64,000 bases of DNA, taken from assembly GCA_028551475.1 (NCBI GenBank), contig CM052359.1, forward strand, positions 14,819,583-14,883,582, given 5' to 3'. The position numbers and the translations under genes were made by a program. The stretch comes from Casuarina equisetifolia. Lineage: Eukaryota > Streptophyta > Magnoliopsida > Fagales > Casuarinaceae. Positions within the stretch are counted from its first letter, which is position 1. The number at the start of each line of letters is the position of its first letter. The notes beneath the pieces were generated by a model. The model worked only from the letters and a program-made list of their open reading frames with translations. It did not search any database and was not told the origin of the DNA. This document shows positions 43,043 through 54,882 of the stretch, one piece after another.

Positions 43043-45553
43043 ATGAAAATCTCTACACGGATATCCCCAGCTTTGTTCGTACATACCAACTACAGCCACG
43101 TTAAGCATCTGCACATGTTGTACCCAAATGGTGAACAGGCTTTGGCAAACCAATTTGCGTCACTCTTGGGAGGCTGTTCTGACGCATCTGTTGTTCAACA
43201 AGGCAGGCAAGTTCATGCCCAGATCATTGTCAGTGGAATTAGTAGCGATTGTCTGTTGGGAGCAAGGGTTTTGGGAATGTACGTTCTTTGTCACAGCTTT
43301 GTAGATGCTAAAAGTATGTTCTATAAGCTGGAACTGAGGTCTTCTTTGCCATGGAATTGGATGATTAGGGGGTTTACGATAATGCGTCGGTTTGATTTTG
43401 CCTTGTTGTTTTACTTTAAGATGTTGGGCTTTGGTACTTCTCCGGATAAGTATACTTTTCCTCACGTCATTAAGGCTTGTAGTGCTTTAAGTAACGTAGG
43501 ATTTGGTAAGTTAGTTCAGAGAACAATTCGATCGATGGGTTTTGAGTTGGACGTGTTTACGGGCAGTTCTTTAATCAAGTTGTATGCTGAAAACAATTGT
43601 ATCAATGACGCGCGATGTTTGTTTGATAGAATTCCACATAAAGATTGTGTTCTATGGAACGTCATGCTTGATGGTTATGTGAAAAATGGAGATCCTGGCT
43701 CATCTATTGCCATGTTTTTGGAAATGAGCAATACCGAAATTAAGCCCAATTCTGTGACGTTTGCTTGCGTGTTGTCTGTTTGTGCGTCGGAGGCATTGGT
43801 AGGTTTGGGTACCCAGCTTCACGGACTGGTCGTTAGGTGTGGGTTGGAGTTAAACTCTCCTGTGGCTAACACATTGTTAGCTATGTATTCAAAATGCCAG
43901 TATTTGTTTGATGCGTGTAATTTGTTTCATATGATGTCGCAAACTGATTTAGTAACATGGAATGGAATGCTTTCTGGATTTGTACAAAATGGGTTTATGG
44001 GCGAGGCTTTGCATCTGTTCCGTGAGATGATATCTGTCGGTATCAAACCAGACTCGATCACTTTTGCAAGCTTCCTTCCGTCAGTTACTGAATCAGCATG
44101 TGTCAAACAAGGTAAGGAGATTCATGGTTACATGGTAAGACATGGTGTGCCTTTGGATCTATTTGTAACAAGTGCACTTATTGACATATACTTTAAGTGC
44201 AGGAATGTAGAGATGGCACGCAAGATTTTCCTCCAAAGCGACACGGTTGATGCCATACTGTGCACAACTATGATTTCAGGGCTTGTGCTTAATGGAATGA
44301 ATGGTGATGCTTTGGTAATCTTTAGCTGGTTACTCAAAGAGAAGATGAGACCAAATTCTGTAACTTTGGCAAGTGTGCTGCCTGCTCTTGCTAGTTTGGC
44401 TGCTTTGAAATTGGGAAAGGAGTTGCATTGCAACATCCTCAAGAATGGGCTGGACGGAAGGTGTCATGTAGGAAGCGCGGTGTTGAACATGTATGCTAAA
44501 TGTGGACGATTGGATCTTGCTCATCATGTTTTTGGAAGGATGCCGGAAAGGGATACTGTTTGTTGGAACTCAATGATCACAGGCTGTTCACAGAATGGCC
44601 AACCAGAAGAGGCCCTTAAACTTTTTCGTCAAATGGGGATTGAACGGACCAAGTATGATTGTGTAAGCATATCAGCTGCTCTATCAGCATGTGCAAACTT
44701 ACCGTCACTCTATTATGGGAAAGTGATCCATGGAACCATGATTAAAGGTGCATTCAGCTTTGATTTGTTTGCTGAGAGTGCACTGATAGACATGTATGCT
44801 AAGTGTGGAAACTTGGATTTTGCTCGCAATGTGTTTGACACGATGCCAGCAAAGAATGAAGTGCCATGGAATAGCATAATTTCTGCTTATGGAAACCATG
44901 GTCTCCTTGAGGAGACTCTGACCCTATTCAATAAAATGTTGGAAAATGGGATTTTGCCTGATCATGTGACTTTTCTTGCTGTACTATCCGCATGTGGCCA
45001 TGCTGGCCAAGTTGATATTGGAGCCCGTTATTTCTCTTCCATGATTGAGGAATATAGAATACCAGCACGGATGGAGCATTATGCATGCATGGTAGATTTG
45101 TATGGGCGTGCCGGTGAGTTGGCTGAAGCATTTGAAACAATAAAAAGCATGCCAGTCACTCCTGATGCCGGTGTTTGGGGGACGTTGCTTGGTGCCTGCC
45201 GGGTCCATGGTAACCTTGAGCTTGCTGAAATAGCTTCTAGACAACTTTTTGACTTAGACCCTCAAAATTCTGGCTACTATGTACTGCTTTCAAATCTACA
45301 TGCTGATGCTGGACAGTGGGGGAGTATGCTTAAGATACGTAGTTTGATGAAAGAAAGACAAGTTCAGAAGGTTCCTGGGTACAGCTGGATTGACATTAAC
45401 AAAACTACTCATATTTTTGTTGCTTCCGATGGAAGTCATCCTAAGTCTGCTGAGATATACTCAACACTGAAGAGTCTTCTGCTAGAGCTAACAAAAGAGG
45501 GCTATGTACCTCAAGTTTACCTTCCCGTGCACTCGGAAAGCACACGAATGTGA
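43043..45553 (+). CDS. Pentatricopeptide repeat protein, PLS class, E+ subgroup
   Basis: An intronless 836-residue frame with ATG in ACATGA context and stop TGA at 45551. The N-terminal about 35 residues are basic and hydroxylated, consistent with an organelle transit peptide. About 20 PLS-type PPR motifs follow from residue 35 to about 690, with typical phrases (VFTGSSLIKLYAENNCINDARCLF, VTWNGMLSGFVQNGFMGEALHLF, SALIDMYAKCGNLDFARNVFD, PWNSIISAYGNHG). The E motif (VWGTLLGACRVHGNLELAEIA) and E+ region (VPGYSWIDINKTTHIFVASDGSHP) end the protein. The DYW deaminase domain is absent. Such proteins bind specific organelle RNAs, commonly for C-to-U editing with a DYW partner supplied in trans. It resembles the Arabidopsis At4g21300 type. 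The RNA target is unknown. It appears intact although TE-rich DNA surrounds it. Confidence 0.93.
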   Translation: MKISTRISPALFVHTNYSHVKHLHMLYPNGEQALANQFASLLGGCSDASVVQQGRQVHAQIIVSGISSDCLLGARVLGMYVLCHSFVDAKSMFYKLELRSSLPWNWMIRGFTIMRRFDFALLFYFKMLGFGTSPDKYTFPHVIKACSALSNVGFGKLVQRTIRSMGFELDVFTGSSLIKLYAENNCINDARCLFDRIPHKDCVLWNVMLDGYVKNGDPGSSIAMFLEMSNTEIKPNSVTFACVLSVCASEALVGLGTQLHGLVVRCGLELNSPVANTLLAMYSKCQYLFDACNLFHMMSQTDLVTWNGMLSGFVQNGFMGEALHLFREMISVGIKPDSITFASFLPSVTESACVKQGKEIHGYMVRHGVPLDLFVTSALIDIYFKCRNVEMARKIFLQSDTVDAILCTTMISGLVLNGMNGDALVIFSWLLKEKMRPNSVTLASVLPALASLAALKLGKELHCNILKNGLDGRCHVGSAVLNMYAKCGRLDLAHHVFGRMPERDTVCWNSMITGCSQNGQPEEALKLFRQMGIERTKYDCVSISAALSACANLPSLYYGKVIHGTMIKGAFSFDLFAESALIDMYAKCGNLDFARNVFDTMPAKNEVPWNSIISAYGNHGLLEETLTLFNKMLENGILPDHVTFLAVLSACGHAGQVDIGARYFSSMIEEYRIPARMEHYACMVDLYGRAGELAEAFETIKSMPVTPDAGVWGTLLGACRVHGNLELAEIASRQLFDLDPQNSGYYVLLSNLHADAGQWGSMLKIRSLMKERQVQKVPGYSWIDINKTTHIFVASDGSHPKSAEIYSTLKSLLLELTKEGYVPQVYLPVHSESTRM

Positions 45554-47097
45554 TCACCAGAGAGAAAAGAAAAGGAGCAGAGAATTTTTCTTTTTTCTCA
45601 GCATTGAGAAATAGAAAATATAAATCATGTTTTGTTTCTCAACATAAGTTGTAACAAAAACAGAGTGGCGGGTTTTTATCATGTAATAAGTGAGGGTTTC
45701 GTGGTTTCTCAACTTGCAATGTTGATTCTATGCTCCAAAGTTTGTTTAAGGATGGTTCGATTTATCTCAAGTCTATGTCCACCCGCCTTTTAATCACAAA
45801 GATTAAGAAGACTTCCATTCTACTAAGGAACGAGAGCAGCCACTTACATAGTGATACCCCATTGGACATCAATTTCTCACAACCCGAAGAAACCTATGTC
45901 GTAACAACCATATGCTTTGTGGCAAACAAGTCTACCTAACCTAAACTTAGGTGCCATGCAGTTGCAACAACCCAGATAATAAATAGAAGGAATCAGTGAA
46001 TAAGGGTGCTGTGTCACCAAATGATTCAGTTTCATTAGAATAAAATGGCTTTTTAAAGCCATATGTCGTTTTACAATTGTTGCGTGCATTTTAAGTTAGT
46101 CGTTATGAACTAACTGCGCGCGAGAGTCTGCTAGGTTGTTAGGAAAGGTCGTTATGAAGGGTGGTTAGTCTATTACATGTTCTTAGCAAATTTATGATAA
46201 GCTTGTGGAACACATATATCAAGTCAATCTTCGTGCCAAATAAATTGCATAGTTCGGACAACACTAAAACTCAACTTTATGTGATTCTTCTAGCACTCGA
46301 ATTGCGTGGTAAAAAAATCATAGTGCTAGAGATAAAGGGCTATAACATATATAGCCACCAAAGATGATAAAAATTTAATATTTCAGTCACTTATCTTTAG
46401 AGCTAAGAATCATACATCAATCTTCACAAAATCAGCACCAAATAAATTACAAATACAATATAGGTGCTAACCATATAAAACCCCCAAATTTTCAATTCTA
46501 AGGACTTTCAATAATTGATGTGGCCCATCCTACACCAACCCATGCTAGTCTAGCCCAAGACCAAACACTCATTAGTGATGCATTTGGGGAGTTAAGTCTA
46601 GCCATGATAATTAGAATTAATTTCCAAGGAGCCTCTCTCATGGACAACTAAGAGCATTTACTACTTTTGATTATCTTGGGAACCTATGCTAGCATTTATG
46701 ATGTAATTATTTGTCTTTGATTAGCCTCTTTGAAATAAGAGAATCTCTCTTATAAATAGTTACCTTTTTATGTAATGAAGCTCAGTTCATGGGTTATGAG
46801 ATAAGTGTTAAGCTTTGGCTTTCTTTCAAAATTCTATATCTCTTTGGCTTATTCCAAGAATGGTGAAGGTTATAGCTCTGTATCTCTTTAGAATAGAATG
46901 GCAAATGTTTATCCTTGAATTCTAAAATGGTGAGTAATATGTATCCTTAGTTTTCAAAGATAAAATTTATCTTTTAGTTTCCTCTTTGCTTGGAGCTTGT
47001 GAAATGGTCTATAATGTGTGGTCTATTTTTTTTTCTTTTTCCTTCTTTTTTTTAAAGAAAATAATAGTAGTACCTTGATAAATTTTATTGATCATTA
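45554..47097. other. PPR 3' flank and repeat-derived spacer
   Basis: The first 200 bp probably hold the PPR 3' UTR. A segment at about 46514-46990 (TGATGTGGCCCATCC start, with a TATAAATAGTTACC promoter-like box near 46751) has the look of a plus-strand LTR, but its right end is not identified. No gene is seen. Confidence 0.4.
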
Positions 47098-48819
47098 TGT
47101 TGGATCCTATAGTAACTTAAGAGGGAGGGGGTGGGGTGGGGGGGAGGGGGTGAATTAGGTTTATAAAAAATAATTGTTTTTTTTTTCATTTTACTTGTGT
47201 TAAGCAATTTAGGTAGCAAGGAAATTTATAACAAAGAAGTGCACACAACAACAAACACAACGAACATAATTTTTGGTAGGTGGTTCGGCCCAAGCCACCT
47301 TGGCACTTACTCCACCCCATTATAGTAACCTGCTAAAGTCACTCTCTAATCAATTAATTAATTGATTACAAGGGTTATCCAAACCCTTACAAGGGATAAC
47401 CAATCCCTCAAACTTGGTTACAAATTATTACCCCAAATTACAATATTAGAAGTAGACTTTTACAAAGTGTACAAGATTTAGTTCAGAAGCCCTTAAGATA
47501 TGCTATTAGGCTATTACAAAGTGATTTGGACAAAAGCCCTAAATTTGTTCAAAACTTAGCTTTGTCTACTTGCTAAAAATCAACTCAATAATATAATATA
47601 TTAAAGTACAAATTGTTTCTCTAATAAGTAAGTAATAAGCTCAGAATATAGTCACCCAATGAAGAACAAATTTGTGAGTTGGATGAACTTGAATGAAGAG
47701 TATGGGATGCTTGAGATAAGCTTGCTTTCTTTGTGATTTTTGGCCAATCAAGTAATGGAGATGATAATGCACTTAAATAATATCAAATAGACTGACCTCT
47801 CACTTCCAAAGAGATGTTCTAACACCTATGAGCACTGTTACATCTTCTTCCTGTTGAAGTTGCTTCTCCCTTTCTTCTCTGTCCATTTTCAAGTTGTTAG
47901 GAGGTTGAGAGAAAAGTTGGTCGTTCTGTCTCTAAGTCATTCAAAATTAAGCTCCAAAATGCCATTGTTTGTCTAGATTTTAAGTTACTAATTCGAAGCT
48001 TCATGAACTAAAAAAAGGGTTACCAAGTTGAGTTTTTGGGTCTTTCTTGGATCCTTATTAATTCTATTCAATCTTGAATCAAATCATTGTAGGTGCTTCA
48101 TAGATTGATAGATCACCTTCTTGCTTACAAAAGCCCTCTGAAATCGTTTTCAGAAACTCTTTAATCTACTTCTATTTTATCTTTTAAGCAATTAGGGCAC
48201 AAACTCAAAAAACTCCTCAATTTCTTCAAATTAATCCTTTTTAAGCAATGGGTCTTTGATTTTTCTTCATAGAATTTTTCTCCTCTTTGTTAGCTTTCCA
48301 GTGAGCCATTTTTTAGCTTGATTGGAGAAGTTTACGTCGGCCAAATGAAGCAGAAAAATCACGGCATCGAGTGGGTTGTGGGTCGAGCTAGGTTCGGCTG
48401 TGTAGGCGCTTAAGTGGGCGAGCTGGTCATGGGTCACAAGAGTGGATCTCGGGTCGTGCACGCTGGCAGGTGAATTGGACTCATGGGTCACGTGATGCTT
48501 TCGAGTCGTGCCTCTAGGTCATGGGTCATGGGTTGGGTCGTACATTTTGGATCTGGGTCGTGCCTTTTTGGACTTGGTTGTATCCTCACACGGGCTTGCT
48601 TTGGGCTGGATCACACGAGCTGGGTCATGCTCTACTTTGGGCTTTGCAGTTTCAGACTTTTATATTTGGACTTCCTACATAATATTTCAACATTATTTTT
48701 CTAATAAAAAAATCCAATAAATAAGCAAACCATGATTATAATATTCTCATATTATAATTGTATTTTTCTCATCATCAAAATGTTAATATATCTTAATATT
48801 ATTAAAATATATTCCAACA
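47098..48819 (-). repeat. Solo LTR, diverged Sirevirus-like type
   Basis: A 1722-bp reverse-oriented LTR, TGTTGGATCCTATAGTAAC to TATTCCAACA. Flanks CATTA (47093-47097) and CATGA (48820-48824) match at four of five positions. It has the GGTTCGGCCCAAGCC box after the start and a variant palindrome ATAATATTC..ATATTAT at 48738-48755 near the end, as in the other LTRs of this group. Its G-run opening (GGGGTGGGGTGGGGGGG) replaces the AAGGGGGTTGAATTGG of subfamilies A and B. Confidence 0.7.
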
Positions 48820-50762
48820 CATGACAAAGCTATGCGAACCAACCATACCTTTTAGCACTTTCATTATATTGAACCTATTCAATGTTGACTTGTTACATGT
48901 TATAGTGTGATTCTATGCTACAAAGTTTGTTGGACTAAACTTTGGTTTGTTCATTGTCTTTGGAAGATAAGGTTATTGAATTGGTTACGTATAAGTTAAA
49001 GACAACCTTCATTAACATTATGAGCACTTTAATAGACATATCAAGTGCTAGAAGAATCATATTACATTAAGTCATAGTGCTATCCAAATAGATATATGTT
49101 TGGTACTAAATTTGATATAAATATACATACATACATATATATATGTTCACTAGCTTATCACTACTTTATTAAGAACATGTATATGTTGATTATGTGTGTC
49201 ATGCAAGTTGAAATTGATCTTTGTTGAGGTTGCTAAGTGGATAAAGAGTTGTACTTGAAAAGTATATTATTGTATTTGTATAGGCTCTAGCTAGATTGGT
49301 CTTATTTGATATGTTAAATATCTAAGCTAATGACAGAGGGATGAGAACATTATTGTATAATATTGTAATCCTTAGTGGTTGGTTTTCGCTTATGAAAAGA
49401 AAAGGATTTGTATTTAGATGCCTCACTAATGGCTCAGACCCCTTCAGTAGAGGCCTTCTTCACTTTCCACCTAAGCTGTGCAGGAAAGGCCCAAAGTCAA
49501 TCCTAAGGAATAATGAAGCTTTATAGTGTCTTTCTGTCTAGGTGCAAGTAGTCCACATCTTCACAGACATGTCTATTTCATTGAGTCTCTCTTTAAGATA
49601 GTGCCTAGATTATTATGCCTTTTGTGTGGGTTGTAACTTATCCAACAAGGAATTTCGTGTGGTACCTAGTCTTAGGTAGGTTTGACATGTCCATCATAAA
49701 GTGTGTGGCTTGTGTGATGTGGAGACTCCTTGGTGTGTAAGGAATAGGCTTCAAGTTTTGTATCATTGTGTAAACTTAAGAGTGGTTAGTTCTTTTTTCT
49801 TAGTGGGAGTCCTCTTAATACTTCTAATTAAGGCAGTATTGGATGTAGACTTGTGATAAGTCAAACCATTCTTAAAATAATTCTTTTGTTGATTGCATTC
49901 TCTCTCTTTACTTTTTTTTTTATTTAAGTCTACTATTTAGTTTCAACAATTTTATTATACTTGCATATAAACTTGATTTTCAATCTATATTACAAGGAAT
50001 TTGGGATCAATTTAAAAAGAGCTAAAAGAGAATTTATAGTAAATCCATAAACCTAATTCAACTCATTTTCTTAAGTTTCCATAGTACTTACAATTATAAA
50101 TTTGGGTAGTCCTTGATTATTATGATGATAACAAAAGGAGAGAGCTCTAAAAATGATTTTTTATGTTAGAAAAATGTGCCAAAAAGTAATGAATATAATA
50201 TTTACGTTAAATATTTTATTAATGCCATATATTAACATTAGAAATAAACTTTGTATATGATTGGGTTGTGATGAGACAATACTAGTTTTAATGTTGCCTA
50301 TTAATTGATTCGTTTCTCTATATCCAAATGGGCCTTTATTTTTTATTTCTTGACAAGTGACTTAGGTCGAGACAAAGCTCATGCCTAGGACAAATGTTAA
50401 ATGAAATGAGGGTTTCTTTCTGTTGGTCAATTTGTTCCCTTTCTATAACAATCTTTAGGGAAAAAATGCAAATGCAGAAGTTGTCATTTCATTCATGCTT
50501 TAGACGGATTGTTACTAACTTTTGTACAAATACTTTGACAATCCAATAGGACGAAAAGAGGTAAGGCTATTTCCTAGTCCTTTTCAATTTTGATGTATTC
50601 GTTTTGATTTTTAGGTTGTAAATGGAATAGTTGATAGAAAAATATCATAAGTTGAAAATCCAAAAGAAAGTGTGGAACAAAATAAAAAAGAGCTTCCTCA
50701 TTTGGTCTTTCCCACTTGATATTTGTAGTTTTGTTGTGATTGTTGAAATCAAAAAACACTAT
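48820..50762. other. AT-rich spacer
   Basis: No gene, RNA or transposon protein is recognised. Short open frames (for example near 49341 and 50574) lack coding character. Part of it may be old repeat sequence. Confidence 0.35.
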
Positions 50763-51003
50763 TGTTGAGATTCAAGGTCTTAAAAGGATAAGAGTCACCA
50801 TTAATCTTGAAATAAATCTACTTTACTTAAGAATAATGATACAAAATTATTCATAAGAATTCAAGATGCTTGAGAATAAAAGGAATAAGAGAATAAAACC
50901 TAATACTAGAGGGCTAAGGTACTGGGCCAATGCCATACATGTGCAAAGCCTTGGCCCATTGGTTAATGGCAATATATAACTAAGTAACATTTTTATCTTA
51001 ACA
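50763..51003 (-). repeat. 3' LTR of copia element 3
   Basis: 241 bp; on the minus strand TGTTAAGATAAAAATG to GAATCTCAACA. It is preceded on the minus strand by a purine tract (TTTGAGGGAAGA), as expected for the 3' LTR. Confidence 0.7.
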
Positions 51004-51543
51004 TCTTCCCTCAAATTGGTGCTTTAAATAAGTCAAACATTCCTAACTTACCAAGGAGAAAATGATGTTGTTAAATGCCTAAAGCCTTACTCAAGAGGTT
51101 TATGGGTTGCTACTTAGTAGAAACACAAACTATTTCAATGATACCTTATGTTATCTTCTCTTATATAAAATGACAATCGACTTCAATGTACTTACTTTTT
51201 TCTTTCATAATAAAATTAATAGCAATCTTCATAGTTGACTCATTATCACAAAAAAGAGCAACCAATTTTAAGAACTTGACCTATAAGTCATTTAACAATC
51301 CTAATAGCAAAATAATCTCACATGAAGTAAAATCCATAACTCAATATTTTGCTTTAGTGGAGGATCTAGAGATAGTACCTTGTTTCTTATACTTCTAGGA
51401 AATTAAGGACTCCTCTTGTTTAATACAAAAACTTACAATAGATTTTCTACTTATCTTACATCTTGCATGGTTAAAATTGCATAATGCATGTAAATCAATT
51501 CTATTATTTGTCTTCATCAAAAGGCTCCTAATGATATGAAAAA
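51004..51543 (-). pseudogene. copia RNase H end (element 3)
   Basis: Broken minus-strand frames read FCDNESTMKIAINFIM, then SKYIEVDCHFI, then VSTK.QPINLLSKAL, the usual C-terminal course of copia RNase H. The piece is separated from its RT by the solo LTR at 51544-53034, which has A-rich flanks (AAAAA and AAAAG) on both sides. Confidence 0.75.
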
Positions 51544-53034
51544 TGTTAGGTATAGTGGCTAACCAAGAAAAGGGGGGGCAGTTGAATTGGTTAGTGAGCT
51601 TTAAGTCTATTAATTTGGTTTTTAAACACGCACAATAGAATTAAATAATGCATAAAGAGTGATTATTAGTAACAAATTAAAGTAAACACAAACATAAAGT
51701 ATAGACATAGATTTTCCATGGTGGTTTGGTCTTTACACCTACTTCCACCTTCTTCTTCCTCTAACACCTTCCAACATAACCGGTTGAAGTCTACTTTACT
51801 CATTGATTAAGATAAAATGTTTTACCAAAATCCTTACAATTCCTCCTCAAAGGAATTACATAAGTTATGGGTTACAATCAAAGGTTGACTCAACCTTATT
51901 GCAAGAGCAAATCCCTAAAAGATGTATAGTTAGTTAGAAAGATTATCTAAGATGTGAATACAAATCCAAGCTCTAATCATGAAACCCTTAAATTTTAGCA
52001 AATTAGGATTTTGAATTTACAATACAATTTATGTGCAAATAATAATTAGAGTTCAATTAGCACATAAATGAATGTATAAGCAAGTATGAAATCACAAGAA
52101 TATGATTTATAAATAGTATCATCAAAGCTTCTTCTTAAAATCACAAAATCACAATGTGGAGCTTAATCTTAATTTCTCAGTTACATTTCTTAGAATAATC
52201 TCTTCCAAAGTCACTTTGAACTATAGAATAGAACCTTTATATATGAGATTCGAAACAATAAAAGTTGATTTGAGGTTTTTGTCAAACCTAACATATCAGA
52301 GGCTTCTTCCCATTGAGAGAGTAGAGCAAGTACCTTATTTAGGGTTTCAAATTAAACACTTAATTATTTTGAACATCTTCTTTAATAGAATTGTCCATCT
52401 TTAGCAAATCTTCCCATTGGAGGAGTGGACGTGCGATTACAAAAAGAGAGAGGATAATGTCACTATCTCAAATAAGAGCTAGGGCTTTTGAGTGATTGAG
52501 ATGCCTAAGTGTATTTGACAATAAGTTGAATGGCACCATTTCATTAGACATAGTAAGAGCTTTAGCATGCTAGTATGAAACATGCTCAAGTTAGACTACA
52601 TTTTGTAGGCCTAGAATAACCTACTTCTTGTGGGCCTGGACTGGCTTACTTCAAACGGGCTTTTCAAACTTGGATCATGTTCAAGTTTCTTGGTCTAGGG
52701 TTAAGCTAACATAAGCTCATCATAAAATCATTTTTGCATAAGCTCCTTGCAATAATATAAAAACCAGCATCATATTTCCTTTTAATATAGGTACCATGCA
52801 ATTCATGAATATCATGTTATTTTATGCTTAGGAAATATTCCTTTTCTAGAGCATGAATAAAATTTCAATATATCAAAATGTAGGAACCCAACTACGTTAT
52901 AATATCATCAATTAATATTATAATTTGTACAACTTTTACTTCCTATGATTCTCTTTTGCACATCTATACATGAAAAACATGTTTATACAATTAGCAACAA
53001 AATTTGTTACAATAAAACATATCTTTTTCCAATA
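51544..53034 (-). repeat. Solo LTR, Sirevirus-like subfamily A, inside copia element 3
   Basis: 1491 bp, TGTTAGGTATAGTGGCTAACC to CTTTTTCCAATA, with 5-bp flanks AAAAA and AAAAG. The family palindrome is at 52899-52921 in a decayed form. It is the least rearranged reverse-oriented copy in the window and useful as the reference for 3067-4427 and 8309-10935. Confidence 0.8.
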
Positions 53035-53745
53035 AAAAGAAAATTCTTGATGAGATTACTTAGGAGTGTGCATTAATTAGCTCAAGATTTGGACAACATA
53101 GTTGATGTCAAACCTAGTCATGGTGAGATTATTAAATTCCTAGTCAACAATTAGAATCCTAGAACATCTATGGGTAGAGGATTGTTCTTCTTTTGTCTTC
53201 TTAAGGGCTATATCACAATCCTACAAAGCATGATTACAATACTGTTCCATGGAAGTCTTTGTAGGTTTACAAGTAGAAAGTCCATACTCTAAGATAAGCT
53301 TTAAGGTAGAATTCCCCCGATTCAAGACAATACTGATTTGGATATAGTGAACTCAAATCTAATAAAATAGGTTATTAGACCAAGACTTTTCATTTAAGAT
53401 TTGGTGTGTAGATAGTTCTTGAACTTGAGAAAAGATGGCTCATCCCTCCAATTATGATACAATATCATTAACATAAATGGATACAATGATAATGTCCTTA
53501 CTAGTTTATTTGACGAATAGGGAGTTGTCATGATAACATTGATGAAAATTGGTGTCAATGAGAACCTTTAAGAACTTATGGAATCATTGCCTTGATACTT
53601 ATTCTGATCCATATAAAGATTTCTTCAAGTGACAAAATTTCTTGCCTTTTAAAATTCTAATGTGAACTTTTTCATTGAGCTTCCTTTAAAAAAATGCATT
53701 TTACACATCCATGTAGTGTAGCTCTAATACTGAATGCAAGTAAGG
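53035..53745 (-). pseudogene. copia reverse transcriptase fragment (element 3)
   Basis: On the minus strand, decayed frames give LHYMDV.NAFF, KGKKFCHLKKSLYGSE, FHKFL, IIIVSIYVNDIV (the position of the YVDD catalytic motif, here YVND) and further RT text to 53035. It is cut on the right by the gypsy LTR at 53746. Confidence 0.75.
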
Positions 53746-54882
53746 TGATAAATTTATTGTTATAAAGTTATTTTTACCTATTTAGGCAATAAATAATGCA
53801 ATATTTGTGAGAAAAAATTTTAATTTCTCTTTATTTACTTAAATTTGTCTTGTTTATGTAGCATAAAGAGACATGGAGAAAAATGATAAGCGTGGAAAAC
53901 CTAATGCTTATTGTATGACAAAATATGTTTAAAATATCAAGATCAAGAAAGTCAAGATGGGCTTGGACTTTGAATAATTGTTATTAGATTTTCTATTGTT
54001 GTTAGGTTTTCTAATTATTTAGAAAACCTAGACATGCTAGGAGTTTAAAACTCAATTAATATAAAAGTTCAAAACCTAATTGTATTGGGTATCCAAAACC
54101 CATTTCTGCTAGGATAAAAGTTAGGTCTAAATCCTAAATACTATTTAAGAGAAAATAAGAGGCAAAAGAGAAAGGGAGAAAATTTAGCAAAACTAAAGAG
54201 AGAGGTTAGGAATTCAAGGTTTTCTTGAAGAGAATACAAAAAGGGTGACAAACTTTTTGTTCTTTGGTTCAAGATGCATTGTTTAAATCCTATTATTGTT
54301 CTTGCTTATTATTTCTTTATGTTCTAATTTTCTTTTATTAGAATGATCATGTATCCTAATTATGATGATATGAATTTTATGGTTAATATGTTTTATAAGA
54401 TATTTTATTTATATAAGTTACATGTTATTGTGTTTAATGCTTTTAAGTTATTAGCTACTACTTAAATAATTTAATTTGCATGTTTGAGACCAAAAGAAGA
54501 TAATGTGTAGTTGTTTCTTATAATGTATAATTACAAATTAATTATGGATAGACATATACCATATTATTTGTGTGGCTTTCGATATAAACTAGAAATATTC
54601 ATAAAAGGTATTTTGTTTGTTTCAATTCATATATAGAGATATAGTGAATTAGTAAGCTAAGTAGGTTTGCTATACCTAGACATAGGATAGTGAATAAATT
54701 AAGAAATTTCACCATCACATAGATATTATTCTTTTTGCAAGCATAAATAATTAAAATTTGTATCTAATAATTACGATGACATCAAATGCTCTAAGATATA
54801 TCATGTATTGAGTTTTCTTAAATTTAGTTATTTAATCTATCATTTATCATTTTGGTTGGTTTGATAAACTTTATGAGTTATT

